Below are positions 9,852 to 24,800 of a DNA stretch of 64,000 nt, in pieces. The DNA comes from Siphonodentalium dalli. Lineage: Eukaryota > Mollusca > Scaphopoda > Gadilida > Siphonodentaliidae. The stretch's first letter is position 1. The number at the start of each line of letters is the position of its first letter. The stretch is from the NCBI GenBank assembly GCA_032622095.1, contig CP136065.1:213632151-213696150 (forward strand). The letters are read 5' to 3'. The notes beneath the pieces were generated by a model, which worked only from the letters and a program-made list of their open reading frames with translations, searched no databases and was not told where the DNA came from. The translations under genes and the position numbers were made by a program.

Positions 9852-12800
9852 GTGAGTAAAATTATAAATTGAACAAATATTAAAGTATTCAGTTAATATT
9901 TAGCCATGCCAATAAAGTTTGTTGGCTATGGGTGTATAATCTTGTGGTAAGATTAATGTAATTTCCAGTGACTTAAGACATTTTTAGACTAAGTGGGTCA
10001 TATTTCAAGTACCGTACATGTAATTCAGTACAGCAACAGTGAACGCTGAATGACTGACTTTCGTCCAGTATACAGTACAATGAGTACATGTATGTATCTG
10101 TGATTATGTGATCATTAAAGATATGGCCGTCAACACACTGCAGTTCACATTTATTGGACAAATGTTTGAAATGAAAATACTTTCATATACACAATAGATT
10201 CCATTTACTAAACCTTTTGACTTTCCTTATCATTTTATTGACGGCTCAACATAATATATATCTGGGTCATTGTATGGTGTTTGATGGTCATTGGTGGTTA
10301 GGCATGGCCCACACGAGACCATAAAAAAACAACATGAAAAAATAAAATAAAATGAAAAGCCTACTGCCCGCCCCTATTTTTTTGGGGCTCGTTATGGGAA
10401 ACACGCATTCATTTTGTTTTGGCCTTAGTTTATCGCTGGTAGATGCGTTCCAATTCGAGTAGTAAATATTTACAATTCAGCGTAATTCAGGCGATGTTTT
10501 CTGTGCAGTGGTGTGGTGTGGTCAATTTGCTTGAGATTTTTGGTGACGTTGATACATGTAGAATGCTAAATTCCTCCAGCTGGCATAGTGCCTGAACACT
10601 AGCTTATCAGTTTCACACACTCGAACAAGTACATAAAGACTTTAAATTGACCATTTTAATTCTCTTTTCAGAAGACAGTTTTACAAGTGATATTGAGTCT
10701 GTTTCTGGCCTACTCGGTGAAAACCCTGCTGAAAATGGTTCTGGCTCCTCAGATGTATCAGAAACTACAGATTCATCAGAGACGTCAGACCCATCAGATG
10801 ACTCATCCCCTGACGAATGTTACCATTCCACACGAGACATGTCACCTGACGGAGAACACCGGTACACTCCACTATACAAAGGCAGCCAACACACAAAAAC
10901 TTCATTCTTCACATCAGTTTATCTGTTTGCTGCTAAACATCAGCTATCAAAGGTAATGATTATTGTGATATAAACAAGGAAACCAGCAATCCAAGTTGAC
11001 ATCCTGTTTACTAATTGGTCCCAGTTTGTAGTTGTTTGATACCTGAAATATTTTTCTGGAAATCTACAAAAACACTGATATTGGTTGTATGTGCAGTAAA
11101 TTTGAGAAAAAACCTATCATAGACTAAACGTACACACAGACGAGCAACCGCTGATTACCTGTTAACGAATTGGTGAAGATCTAATTAATGATAATTTGAT
11201 AGGTGAACGCAAAATGCTTTGAAATTTTTAGCCAAAACATGATTCTGCCATCAAATGGTATTGCATATATTTGGAATTTGCTACTTACATGTACAAAAAG
11301 TGAGTCAATAACCATGCTTTGCCAATTTAGATACCAGTCATGAACTTTATTTATTCAGGACAGCTTAGATGCTGTATGCACATGTACATGTATTTACCCA
11401 TGCAGAGTTTTCCTTTCTTCGGGATTTGAAAGTTGGAAAAAGGGCTCAGGTCAGTTGGATGGTTAAGAATACAAATCAGAAAACACCTTTTTGCACTTAT
11501 TTTTTCATTTTCTCATGTTTATTTCTTGCAGAATGCATTCTCAGATCTACTTGAGCTGCTATCAACAGTGCTTCCGGCAGAGTGTGGTTCCCAGCTCACT
11601 GTGTACAAAGTTCGAGCTCATTTGAAGCATTCTGTCAACTTCAAGGAACCCAAACGTACAAGTTATTGCTCAGTCTGTTTGAAGGAAGTGAACTCCCAAA
11701 ACATGTGCTCCTGCAAAGAATCATCAGCAGTAATGGAGTATTACGACCTAGATTTTGAAAGTCAACTCAGGGAACTTTTTCTTGGTATGTCAAAAATATG
11801 TCAACACCATCGGCCCAAAAGAAATCAACTATGTTTTCCTCATTTTTTAAGTTTATTGATTGATTGCGATTTCTGTATGATTGTGCATATAATGTGTTCA
11901 GCAACAATTTAATAGACAATAGACAGACATGGTATGCTTCAGAATATGGGCACACCAGAGTTAGATATCAATTTGGAATTTATAAGTTCCATTTAAATCG
12001 CAATATGGTTATGAGATTATACCATTTGTTTCCCTTGTTACAGCTATACTTAAAGTAATTATCGACCACCCCCAACATGGTATCACCATGAACACCACTG
12101 TATTATATTGCAATAACCTTCATTATTTTTTGTACGGTTACCACTTCCATGAGTAATTTTGGGGTCATTCGGCCGGCAGCCATCTTAGATTTTACTTTTT
12201 GCATGACTAAATTCTTTGACACGGGCTACTCTATGCATGACTAAAGCTATCAAATGTTTTTGAATTGTTGGAAAACATAGCCGCCAGCAACCCTCTTAGA
12301 TTTTATTTTTATATACAGGTATATATATATCTTTTCATGTTGATAAACTGGTATTAGACATTCAACTTTCCACATTCCTAATCACATTAAATTATTCCTT
12401 TTCCAAGTTGAGCTACAGTGTCATTGACACTTTCATTAGTATACACCTCAGCATATTCATTGAATTATAATAAAATAACAAGACCTAACTAAAATACATG
12501 GCCATGTATTAGAAGTAGACTATTATAGCTACCTGTAATACAGTCCTCAGATCTGTCCAGATTGAAAGTTTTGAGTGGAAAAGTTTGGACCTCTGACTAT
12601 TGATCTCTGAATAAATGATTTGTTTTTTTGCATCGCATCGCACCTTACCAATACGATTCATTATCGAGCAAGTTGGTTTCACTTTAAATAATTTTTTACC
12701 TTTGTAAATTTCAGATGACCATTTTTACAACATGGTTACCCAACAGCGACCTGCTACAGATGGTCTTCAGGATATCAGAGATGGGTCAGAGTACAAGAGG

Positions 12801-15800
12801 GTTGTTAAACCTAATGCAGACAAAGACTCCATCCACATATCTTTCACTATGAATACAGGTATGAAGTTAAAAGTTTGTTTCAATAATTACTTTATTGTAG
12901 TGTTTCTGTTTGCCCATTACCTGGTTATTGTTGTACATATTTGCATGAATGTAAAATTATAATGATCAGTTCTCTGATTAAAAATATTAAACATGGAATT
13001 AGTGTATAAATTTCCAGTTGACCGATCCAAGGTTTTAAATGCCAGTATATCAAATGCAATTGTTGATAATGTCGAGGAGGAAATATGTCTGCAGCTTCAG
13101 TCACATCATCAGAAATAACATCTGGACAATATGTCCGAAATAAAAGAATAAAAATAAAAGAGTAACAAAAATAATTTTCGACACCTGTTGTACAAAGTTG
13201 TATTGAAGGTTATGTGAAAGCTACATGTATGTCCACAATTTCTCCAGTGTATACTACATGTTTGAGAAGTGTTTTTGTTGGATGTTTAGCTCATAGTTTT
13301 CTAACAATTACAGCATACATTTTGCACTATCAAATTAGTTGTCAATGGTCCTACTTCATGTTAGTTACATTTGGGTTTAATATCTTTGTCTTAACGCACA
13401 TTAGAGATGATGTAGTTATAAATACATTTCAGCCCTCTTAATTATAAACAAACAATAGCCGACAAAATTTCTTTTTGCCTAGGCATTTTCCTTAACTTGG
13501 CTGATAGCCGTTAGCCATTTTCCTTGACTGGGCTGATTGCCGACAGTAATTAACCGAGCTGCATCTTATATACTTATTGACTGTTTTGACATTTGAGCTA
13601 AATGTGTATTGAATTATAATTAAGTTTTATCCTTGAATTACAGATGGGGTAGCATTGTTTTCATCCTCCAAAAGTGGAAGCCTGTGGCCTGTGTACCTTG
13701 CCATAAATGAACTTCCAGTCACTATGAGGTTTGTACTTGCTTTAGTTACACCTGTATGTGTTTGTAATTCATTACACACTTATCTTGGCCATAATTTTGG
13801 GGTTGTTCGGTCAAAAAACATGGCCACCGGTAGCTATCTTAGATTTTACTCTTTGCATGACTAAATTATAAAAAAAACATGGCCGCCAGCAGCCATTTTG
13901 GATTTTACTCTTTGTATGACTAAATCCTTTAGCACGGGCTACATGTCGTACCTTTAGTCTGATCATCATGAAATTTGTCATGGCTGTGGAAATTGGAATG
14001 TAGATGGGAACGAGTCATTTTGGGGTCATTCGGACAAACAACATGGCCGCCAGTGGCCATCTTTGATTTCAAAATTCAATCCATTAGAACGGGCTATAGG
14101 TCGTACCTTTGGTCTGATCATCATGAAATTTATCATGAATGTTAACATTGACATGTAGATGGGAACGAGTAATTTTGGGGTCATTCGGCCCAAAAATATG
14201 GCCACCGGCAGCCATCTTAGATTTACTCTTTGCATGACTAAATTCTTTGGCACAGGCTACAGGTCGTATTATTTGTCAGATCGTCACGAAATTTGTACTG
14301 GTTGTTAATAATGACATGTAAATGGGAACGAGTCTTTTTGGGGTCATTTGGCAAAAAAACATGGCTGCCAGCGGCCATCTTAGATTTTACTCTTTGCATA
14401 AGCCTTTCAACTTTCCACATTCCTAATTACTCCATTGACTTTAACACATGAAATTATTCCCATTCCAAGTTGAGCTACAGTGTCATTGACACTTTCATTG
14501 TATTAGTAGAGGACTTACTAGCATGGGAACCAAACAGACACAATTATACTAATAAGTATCTACATCTGGAGTGTAATAAATAGAGACCTGCTCAGGCATG
14601 TAAAGTGGGTGAAGTTTATTGCACTAACGTTTACTTTACCACATTTACACTATAACACCTATGTTCTGTCTATGTATCGTATTCAGCACATCATTTTCAA
14701 TATATAAAGTGTTTCATATAGGGTATTTCAATCGTCAAACACCATGATGTGAAATTGGTCTTGCGCTGCCCAAAATTGATTTCTACCGGGCAACTCTCAT
14801 GAAATTGAATCAGCAATCAGCATGTATGGTTGCATCAGTTTGTCCGACTCTTTACCAAAATTTTATACTCAATATATCAAGCATTTGAACTGGCTAAGTC
14901 TATCTAGCCCCCATCTACATGTGGGGTATTAGTTTATGACCAGTTACATTACTTACCGGTAGGTCTTACTCAATTTCATTATACTTTTAATTCCAGATTC
15001 TCAAAGAAGTATATTATGGCCTGCCAACTGCACTGTGATGCTGAGAAGCCTAACATGTTGGTGTACCTTTCAAAGATGATGAAGAAGTTGAAGATGTTTG
15101 GGGAAAAAGGTTAAAATTATATTCATTGCGATCACTCTCAGTTTATTTAAGACCTTAAAACCCAAGGCCTGGCATGTGCGTGAATTGAGATTTGTAGGGG
15201 AGGGTGGGGGATTCGGATGGCCTTGGAATATCTGCACATGTTTGTTTAACTTGAAAAATTTGAAAAGGACAGTCTAGAATATTTTATTTGGGTCTACATT
15301 GGGAAGATCTATTATTCATTTGGAGGGTGATTTAAGGTGATAAAAACAGACAACAGATAGATAAAGGTGCACAAGGAGCACTTTTTATTGAGAGAAATGT
15401 TATTATCTGAACATTTCCTATCGGATAACTACTCATCAATGAATGCTGGACGTTTCGGCACCTGGACATTTCGGGACCCAGGTTTGTGGTTCGGCACCTG
15501 GACGTTTCGGCATACAATTGTTCGCACTTCGGACATTTCGGCACCTGATCATTTTCGGACCAACGAAACTACCGGTGAAATGCATTCTTTATCTCAGTAA
15601 AAAGTTTTAATGGAACACGTGCTACCGATGTTGGTAATCATACACACTACGATGCTGCGGTCCCGAAGTGCTTATCAAGCGATATAGCATTGTTCATCTT
15701 CACATGAACAATAAAGAGCATTCCTTGTCCAGTCAAGAATTCCTGATATTTGATGCGTTTGCCTTACTTGTTTGAACTGTTGAAATTACTGATAACGTAT

Positions 15801-18800
15801 TACTTATCTAAGCTTCCTCGTGGTATTGATGGTCCGCGTATTAGTATAACAAGTTATTTGGTATTATATGAATGTATCCAAGTTTTTTTTAGATTTATAT
15901 GTATATTCTTCAAGACATGCGCCTATTGATCGAATTCGAAAACGTATACCAATTTTTAATAAAACCCAGAGACGGTAGCTTAATTCCAGGAGGCTTTCTT
16001 CATTATATTATTAGTAAAGATAACACTACCTGATGAATTCGACAGTGACTGCTGGCATAAAAAATTAGCACGTAGTCTGATTATAGTCTTATAAATCATT
16101 ACACGTTATAGCAACAAATGTATCAACTTATATGGTTCTAATACCAGTCGTACTTGTATCAAACTACAATGTATGTGAGGAATAATATATAGCATAAAGA
16201 ATATTTTCATAGCATGTAGCCCGATCATCTGTCAGTTTAGTTAGGGTATAATTTAACAACATACGACAGGACTACATCTAAAATCTGTTCGACTTCATAC
16301 TAATCATGTGCAAATAATAAATAAACCATGTGCCGAAACGTCCAAGTGGTTGGGCCGAAACAACCAAGTGCCAAAGACCCAGGTGCCGAAACATCCCAAA
16401 AAACCAGGTGCCGAATCGTCCAGGTGCCGAAACCTCCTACACCCCTCGCCAATGATGCTTTAGTACACAAAATGATTATTCTCATCCAAATGGTCTCCAA
16501 TAATAATCAAGCCTTTGCATTAGGCCTAAGTATGTGTATGACTCATTATAATATCAATGTTCTTTCCCTTAACATCACATCGTTATATTAGGAAATGAAT
16601 GCAGGTGTTATTCTTTTCCATTTTAGGCATGGAAATTGACACTGTCCATGGCCACAAAAGGGTAAAATGTTTCCTGCTGGCCACCTGTTTGGACCTACCT
16701 GCAAGAGCGCTGGTCACAAACATGAAGCAGTTCAATGGCAAATTTGGTTGCTTGATGTGCAAGGATGAAGGACAGACTCGGCCTAATCTCCCAATGGTCA
16801 GATGGTGGCCCTATAGAAAAAACATAGAGAAGAGGACGCACGAGAATTTCATGGCAGATCTGAAAGCAACAACAACCTCGAGGGAAGCAGTATGTGGTAT
16901 TTTTAATTGCATTATCTTTCTGCTGAATTTGGGGACTACCCAGATCAATTCTATAATTGGCAGCTGATTAATTTCAACCAATTTTCTTCTGAAAAAAATT
17001 ACTCATAATTTGTCATACTCATTATGAACTGTTGATGGAAATATTATCATATTCTAACACAGCAAACCTATAACTAGTAATTGGCTGCTCTATTTGGGTA
17101 GTGTTATTTGAACTTACCTGTAATAGCTTTCCATGGTTTATAAGATGAAGTAATGTATTACCATTTAAAGGAATCTGCTCATTTTTAATTTGTCTGAGAA
17201 GCATAACACAAATTTGTGTGGTATTATTTCCTGAAATGTTAGTTGACTTGCCTTACTTTACTCGTAGTTCAATATATTTGTTAGGTTAAAAGTTAGCTTT
17301 TTGTCTTTTTATTGTATTCACGGTGTCTCGGGTTTTACTGTTCTGTGAATTTTTAGTTTACATCAATTACATTACTAGGCCTATTGCGACCAAAATTCTC
17401 TATTTTCCCTGTCTAGTAACATATGGGTACAAGAGCGACTTGTAATTAATTTATAAATACTGGTATATGTTACATAAAATGATGATCATTTCAGGTTAAT
17501 GGTGTCAGAGGAGCATCTGCCATGCTGTGGTTGCCATATGTTGATATGACAACTATGTTTCCAGTTGACTGGATGCATTGTGTCCATCTCGGTGTGGTGA
17601 AATATATGCTCAATCTTTGGACAGATGCCAGCTATAAGTCTGAAAGATTCAGTATCAGAAAAGAGGTAAGAATAGGTGACAGTTAACACCCAAGATAGAT
17701 AGAAAAACAAAAGTGTGTGAACTAGTTAACGTTATTGAACGAATTTGTTGTGACGAGAACCAGAGGTTCCAGTTTTACCTCATGACATGACAAATGCATT
17801 GCAATAACGTTTGCATTTTCACACAACTATGTTATTTTATATTTGTTGCTCACTGAAGATTTTAGCTCGAAATATACAGTAATAAGAAGTCAAATTAGTG
17901 CTGAGATTCATGAATCAAATCTTAAACCTGCTATGTACATGAGCCTAATTCGCAAGTATCAAAATACTGGTCCCTTTTCAGCGAACCGGGGTAATATAAT
18001 ACCAAACTTGTGAACCTGGAATATTTTGTGCCGAAAGTGATTATATACTGGGAGGTATAATGATATGTCATATTCATTAACATTATTAACTGAGTATATT
18101 AAATAGATATATAAATTAGATATTTAGAACAAGACATCTTCATCCGAATCAACTCGTGTTGTTTTTCATCCACAAATATTTGAATCCTATTATCGAATCC
18201 AATCGGCAGTCTGATTTGTAGGACCCTACTAGATTGATTATGATGACCTTTTAACCTAGCTAACATTTGACAATGCAATGATTGCTGGCCACAGGATTCT
18301 ACTACAATAAAACTACTAACTAAATCCAAGACTCGCCTCAAATGCAGACATTTTGAATCACAGGGTCATGGAACTATCTCCAACTGACCCTGCTTAAACC
18401 AAACTAAATTAGGTGAGACGGGTCCAACTGGAGGCAATGTCAAGTCAAATTGTAACCTATTAAAATTTGAAATTGTGCATTGGTTGTTCTTGACACTATT
18501 GGTTCTATTAAAAAAGAATAATATCAGATAGCCCAATAATTGTTTTCTTTTCAAGTTTGAAAATTATCTTCCATTTGACGAGAGTATATCCATTAATATC
18601 AATGTGTTGTCAACAAAATTAAACCAGCCTATAAATTTGTCAAACACTAACACTAAGTAAACACTTGGGAGTAATGGAGACAAATCGACAGGATTGATGC
18701 TTTAACTGTCATTGCTTTTGTCAAGTATTTTGAAATTGATTAGTTTTGCTCTATTGTGGTAACTTGCGATTGTAATTTTCAGATTGAAGCTGTGGATGCT

Positions 18801-21800
18801 AGATACCTCAAAATCAAAGTTCCAGATTTTGTTGCTCGTTCGCCAAGGACCATTGGAGACTGTAAGCATTGGAAAGGTATGCTCGCTATAATGATTCATT
18901 TGTAAAGTTACTCGAGTTATTTAATAGAATCGTTGCCTCAGACCAGTGTTTAATTGGACCATGATATTTCTGGCTGTTCTGACCTTGTTTTCTGACTGTT
19001 TTTTTTCTGTCCTACCAATGCTACCATAACCTTTAAAGGCACGGGCGGCGTTCGTTGCATAATCAGCGTGTAAATAGTATATTGTCGTCAAGACCTACGA
19101 TCGTGTACGTAAACAAGAGCCTGCTCGTGTTACCGAAGTTTTGCTTCTGTTTACATAACATAGCACAATTATATTGGTTAATCACACACTAATGATATAA
19201 ACGCTCTTTATTATTTCCATATCAGGAAAACTGTAACAAATAACGCTCTCTATGTTTACCATATCCGTTTCTAAACAAAAGCCAGGTTCTATAACGTTTT
19301 TTGCTTTTGTTTACATAACAAAGAAAACAAAATCGACAATACCATACTGTTTATGCCATATTTCTTATTGGTATAAGAACAAAGTCTGTCTATATTTTAC
19401 TATTATTTCTGTTTATGGCGGTTTAGACGGAGGGGAATATTTTAATAGCATACCCACCGCCAACGCCGCCCATATCTTTAATCATTTTAATATTCAAGAT
19501 CAATGTGTGTTTGTTCTTTCAGCCATCAATGCTGTAATTTCTATGGGTCTATTTTCATTGTGTGCAATGTAATATGAGAAATTCTGACTTATTGCTGGTG
19601 CTATCAATTTTTGCCTGTTAAATGTATTTACACTCAATAAGTGACTACAACTGTGTTCTTGTTTGGTCATTGTGAACATGGTGGCTGATAACGAACATGA
19701 TGTATATGGCATAATATGCTAATAGTAATTGTTTGGCTTTCTTTCCAGCAACTGAATGTAGGGAGTGGCTTTTGCATTACTCTGTCCCATGTTTGTCTGG
19801 CCTCATGAGTGAAGATGTCCTGCTGCATTACTGCCTGCTGGTGACAGCTATGTTCACCCTTAGTCAGGATAAGGTCATGGAGGCAGAAATCAAAGAAGCA
19901 CAGAAACTCCTAGATGTCTTTTGCAAAAGGTTCCCTGCAATGTATGGTAGGTATCAAGTGCTGAACTTCTAAATTTGATAAATACCACTTTAATTGTCCG
20001 CCGAGGTCCGTGCGTCTGTGCGTGCGTGTGTCCGAGGTTTCCGGATGATAACTTTAGTTAGAGTGAATCAAATTAAATTAAATTTGGTATGTGGGTTTAC
20101 TAGCAGGAAAGAAGGTCAAGTTCGAATTCTGGTTCCGTTCGCCAATTTTCACCAGAGTTATGCCCCTTTTTTCACTTAGAAAACCCCTGAAAGTTGGTTT
20201 CCGGATGATAACTTTAGTAGAGTTAATCAAATTCAAACCAAATTTGGTATATTATTTCTCCCAGCAAAACACAGGTCACGTTCGAACTTGGGTTCTGCCC
20301 GACCATTTTTGGCAGTTATGCCCCTTTTTCGACATAGAAAATTCAGTTTTTCTTCTGTTTTTTGGTTTCCGGATGATAACTTTATTTTGGATTGTTTATG
20401 TTTTTTTGTGGATTACTTATATCAAAATACAGCTCAAGTTCGAATTTCGGTTTAATCCGATAATTTTTGCGAGAGTTATGGCCCTTTTTTTGTCCGCCGA
20501 CCCAACTTATAAAACCCCAAAAGTTGGTGTCCGGATAATAACTTCAGTAGAGTTAATCAGATTTAAATCAATTTTGGTATGTGTCTTTCTCCCAGAAAAA
20601 CACAGGTGAAGTTCAAATTCGGGAAGGAGACGGGAGTTCTATAGTTTCATATGTCACAATTGCCAACCAAGACTGTAGAATATCACCGAAAACAAACATA
20701 TTTGTGATACCGGTACAAATATGTATATATCCTTATAATTATTATACCCTTCTTTTGCCTGAAAGAGTACTTCAATGTCATCGGGATTCAAACCTGATGA
20801 TGGAATATTCACTCTGCTCAGAGTTTAGGGATGGCTCTAATTAAATTCCATAATGTGAGGTGTTTTATTGTGGCAGAGTTTTTTCTCTGGAATGCACTGT
20901 GATAGAGAGATTCAACAATACTCGATAGATTTTCAATATATTGTTACTTTTCTTTTTAAAGACAACTTAAGTAAGTTCATTCATTTCAGGTGACCGTTCA
21001 CAGACAATGAATCTGCACCTATTAAGGCATATACCAGATTTTGTCAAAATGTATGGGCCACTCTTTCACTTTTCCTGCTATGCATTCGAGTCCATGAATG
21101 CCGAATTGAAGCACCTGGTCCACGGATCAAGACATGTCAACAGTCAGGTATGTTTGATATTACAAGATCAATAAAATTTCTTGCTCAAGCCATGAAAAAT
21201 GCATGCATGGAATCGGATTGACCTATGAAAAAAGCAGTATCTTTTCCACCATCAGGTGAAGAACTGAAATAAATGATGAGTTTACCACCGCTGTTTGCAA
21301 CTTTCTTGAAGAAAATTTGAGGGTATAGCGGATTTACATTGTCTGTCTGTCCATCCAGACATATATTTCAGCCATTGGTCATCAGTTCTGAATGAAATTT
21401 TGTATGAAGTTTCATCTTCATGACTGCTTTGAAAAGAGGGGCCAACGATGTTTGCATTTTCCACTCAAGATTCTTTGATTATCTGGAAGTCATTTTTTCT
21501 GTCTGTCTGAACATATATCTCAGACATGGTTCACTGTAATTTGGGAATGGATGTTCACCATTCTTTGTTCTCTTGAAAATAATTTGTTTTGGTCGATATC
21601 AATTTGTTATAGCATCTCAATCAAATTTGTATGGATGATTACCATTAAAAATGAAGTGCTTAAATTTGAGTTGTTTCACATTTATTAGGCTAGCTCAACT
21701 TCCCAAATTCAAGTTTGAGCTGTTGCCATGGGTTGTTGTCATGCATGCATCTGTCAACAATTTTCTTCAGCACAACTAACAGGCCACATCTCTCATCTCA

Positions 21801-24800
21801 AAATTCATAGGGATGTCCAAGAGGAGCCTTCATTTTTTTTCAAATTGATACACCCTGCACCCCACATCTATTGGAGAAATTGTTTTTGGTACACAATGCA
21901 TGCCACGTCCCTGATCTAATCATCTCCAAACTTCATATGGAACTTCTGGGGGGGGGGGGGGGGGGACCTGTAGATGGGAGATATCAAATTTTTCCAGATT
22001 CTGTTAAAAAGTTAATAAAAACATGGCAGTCATCTTGGATTTTACCCTTTGCATGACTAATTCCTTTGACACATCATACAGGCCACATCCTGATAAAGTC
22101 TTCACCAAACTTCATGTGAATCATTGGGATGACCTTTAGCATTACATAAAAATTTCAACTTTCTGCATTCCTTATCGCTCCATTGACTGTAATGTATGAC
22201 ATTGTGCCCTTTCAAATTTGAGCTAAAGTGTCATTGACACTTTAATTCTTCTTAGAGTTATGTGTCCGTTTTTTATTTTAAATTTGTGTTCCATCTCCCT
22301 ATATGTTCCAATTTGTCTCCCTGTGGGTGTATCAGCAACTGAGGTGCAATATCTTGTTATATCCTGTGTCCAAGGCATAATATCTGTTTTAATAAAATAT
22401 GACAATTTTAATCGACTATGAAGATATAGTGTGCTTATCTCAATGTTTTTTATATAATGATTCATAATTCAGGTAGTATATCCAGTTAATGAATGTAACA
22501 GTGCATCTCAGAAATACTGACTAGAATGAATGTCAGTTCAACTTTTGAAAAGTGTGAACATTGATTGAAGTCAGAAAAAGGAGGCATTGGAACTGTGTGT
22601 TAAAGGGGTACTGTACTCCATTTTCATTAAATTTCCGGTGATAACAACCATCTAATATCGATAATATATAGAAACATAAGTAATTTGAGTCGAAGAAGTA
22701 TTCTGTAAATGCTCAGGTTAATAGGCTATCTTAAAATTTAATAATTTAAAAGTTAATAATTTGATATAAATTGAATTTATGACTGGAGCCATAAAATGGC
22801 GTCAATTAAATTACGAATTTCCGTAATCAAATAAAGTAATTGAGGGATACTGGCTTGTTGAACCGATCGCACACACGATCGCTTAAAATATTATGATGAT
22901 ACGGGGAGAACACTCAAGCCACTCACTGACTAGCGACGATACAATAACTTAAATGATTATATGGGACTAGTATGCATATAATATAACTTTTATTTGATTC
23001 ATTTGGTTGAAAACTGTACAAAAATTACTCGACAACGACAATTTGTATTTTTGCATTCCAGTAAATTTGTCATCCGTAACACTACTATCCGTAACACTAC
23101 TTCGTACTCAACAGACTTTCAAATAATGAAAAAATTGTTACCTTATTCTCCGACTCGGAGACTATAAAAACCAACAACAACATTTGGCGTACAGTACCCC
23201 TTTAAATGGACTGCAGATTGAATGCACATTTCCCCAATCAGTGGTTGTAGATAATTTGCTATTCAGAATGATGTTTTGTCAATATTTTGTTGATAAATTT
23301 ATAAATTTATTTCATCCCTTGTTTTGGTCCGATACCAGATGTATTTTAATATACTTTGACATCTTGGGTTGAAATATTGAAACAAAATTTTACATTGCTA
23401 TTTGTAAAAAAATTTCAGATCTCATTTGCCGTTACTATGAATAGAATGGTGCCCAGTTTGCTGAAGGATTTTACTGAATTGGATGAACCAGTGGTTCAAC
23501 TGGCTCATCGCCTCTCATATCAGTGTGGAAGGTAAGGTCAAAACAAAAGAATCCTGTGTTTGTGGTGATATTGCAAGAACAATATAGGGGCGGGCGGGTG
23601 GCTTTTTATTTTATATAATTGTGACCAATTTATTTTCAACTTTGCTCAAAATAGATATGAATACCCCAGACTGCTTCTCCTTGTTTTTAATGTACTATGA
23701 AATAATATTAGAATATAGTGTAATTTATTTATTTTTTGAATAAAACATGATGTGTCTGTTTTACATGGAAATGAATCGGTTAACACGGAAACTCAGGTCT
23801 TTATAGCTCAACTTTACTTTGTAAAGTTTGAGCTATTGCCATGGCCTGGGATCTGTCGTCCGTGTGTGTGTGCTTCGTCAACAATTTTCTTTAGCACAGG
23901 CTACAGGTCGTACCTTTGGCCTGATCATTATGAAATTTGTCATAGCTGTTGACGTTAACATGTAGATGGGAACGAGTCATGTTGCTGTCAGTGGCTATCT
24001 TGGATTTTACTCTTTCCATAACTAACCTTTCAACTTTCCACATTCCTAATCACTCCATTGACTGTAACACATGAAATTATTTCCAAGTTGACATGCAGCG
24101 TCATTGACACTTTCATTTATTTTGGCCTAATCGATACTGTTCATGCTGTTCATATAATCACCATATTGTTGAATTATACCACTATTACATCTGCCCACCT
24201 GTCAATCCCAGCGTGCATCCCAATTAAATTTGGTATGTATATTCACCATCACAGGGGTTTCCAACTGAGTATCAAATGGTGTTTTTTTGTGTTTCTGTTT
24301 TAGAGTTATCATTGCCATATTCATTGCTAGGTTCAACTTGAGTTTGTAAAGGCCATTACATACAGCGATTTCTGCATCAATAGCGTGAAAATAATCTTGT
24401 TGAATGCCGTCGTCAAACATTGGGGGTTCTTCTCGTTTGTTTTGTTCCAAATGGCAACTTGGCAGTCATCACATACATATATAGTATATATCTAGTAGTT
24501 TCCCCTTAGCCTGAGGGCCTGCGGACTCATTGGTCGAACATGCACACAATTCCATAACATGACAAAGAACATGACTAGTATTAGTAAACTAGCCCCCCAT
24601 ATTTCCACAATAAGGATTATTTGCTCAAACTCACATTCATTGCCAACACATGGTTGCAAATATAAATGGCTACGTGACTGCAAATATTTTATTTCTTTAT
24701 ACCAATTAATACAATCATACATTATCACATCGTATAAACTAAAATCTTCCTCTCAGCAGACAGGCGTCCTCCAAGAGACAACAAGAAGTCTCTAAGAGGT

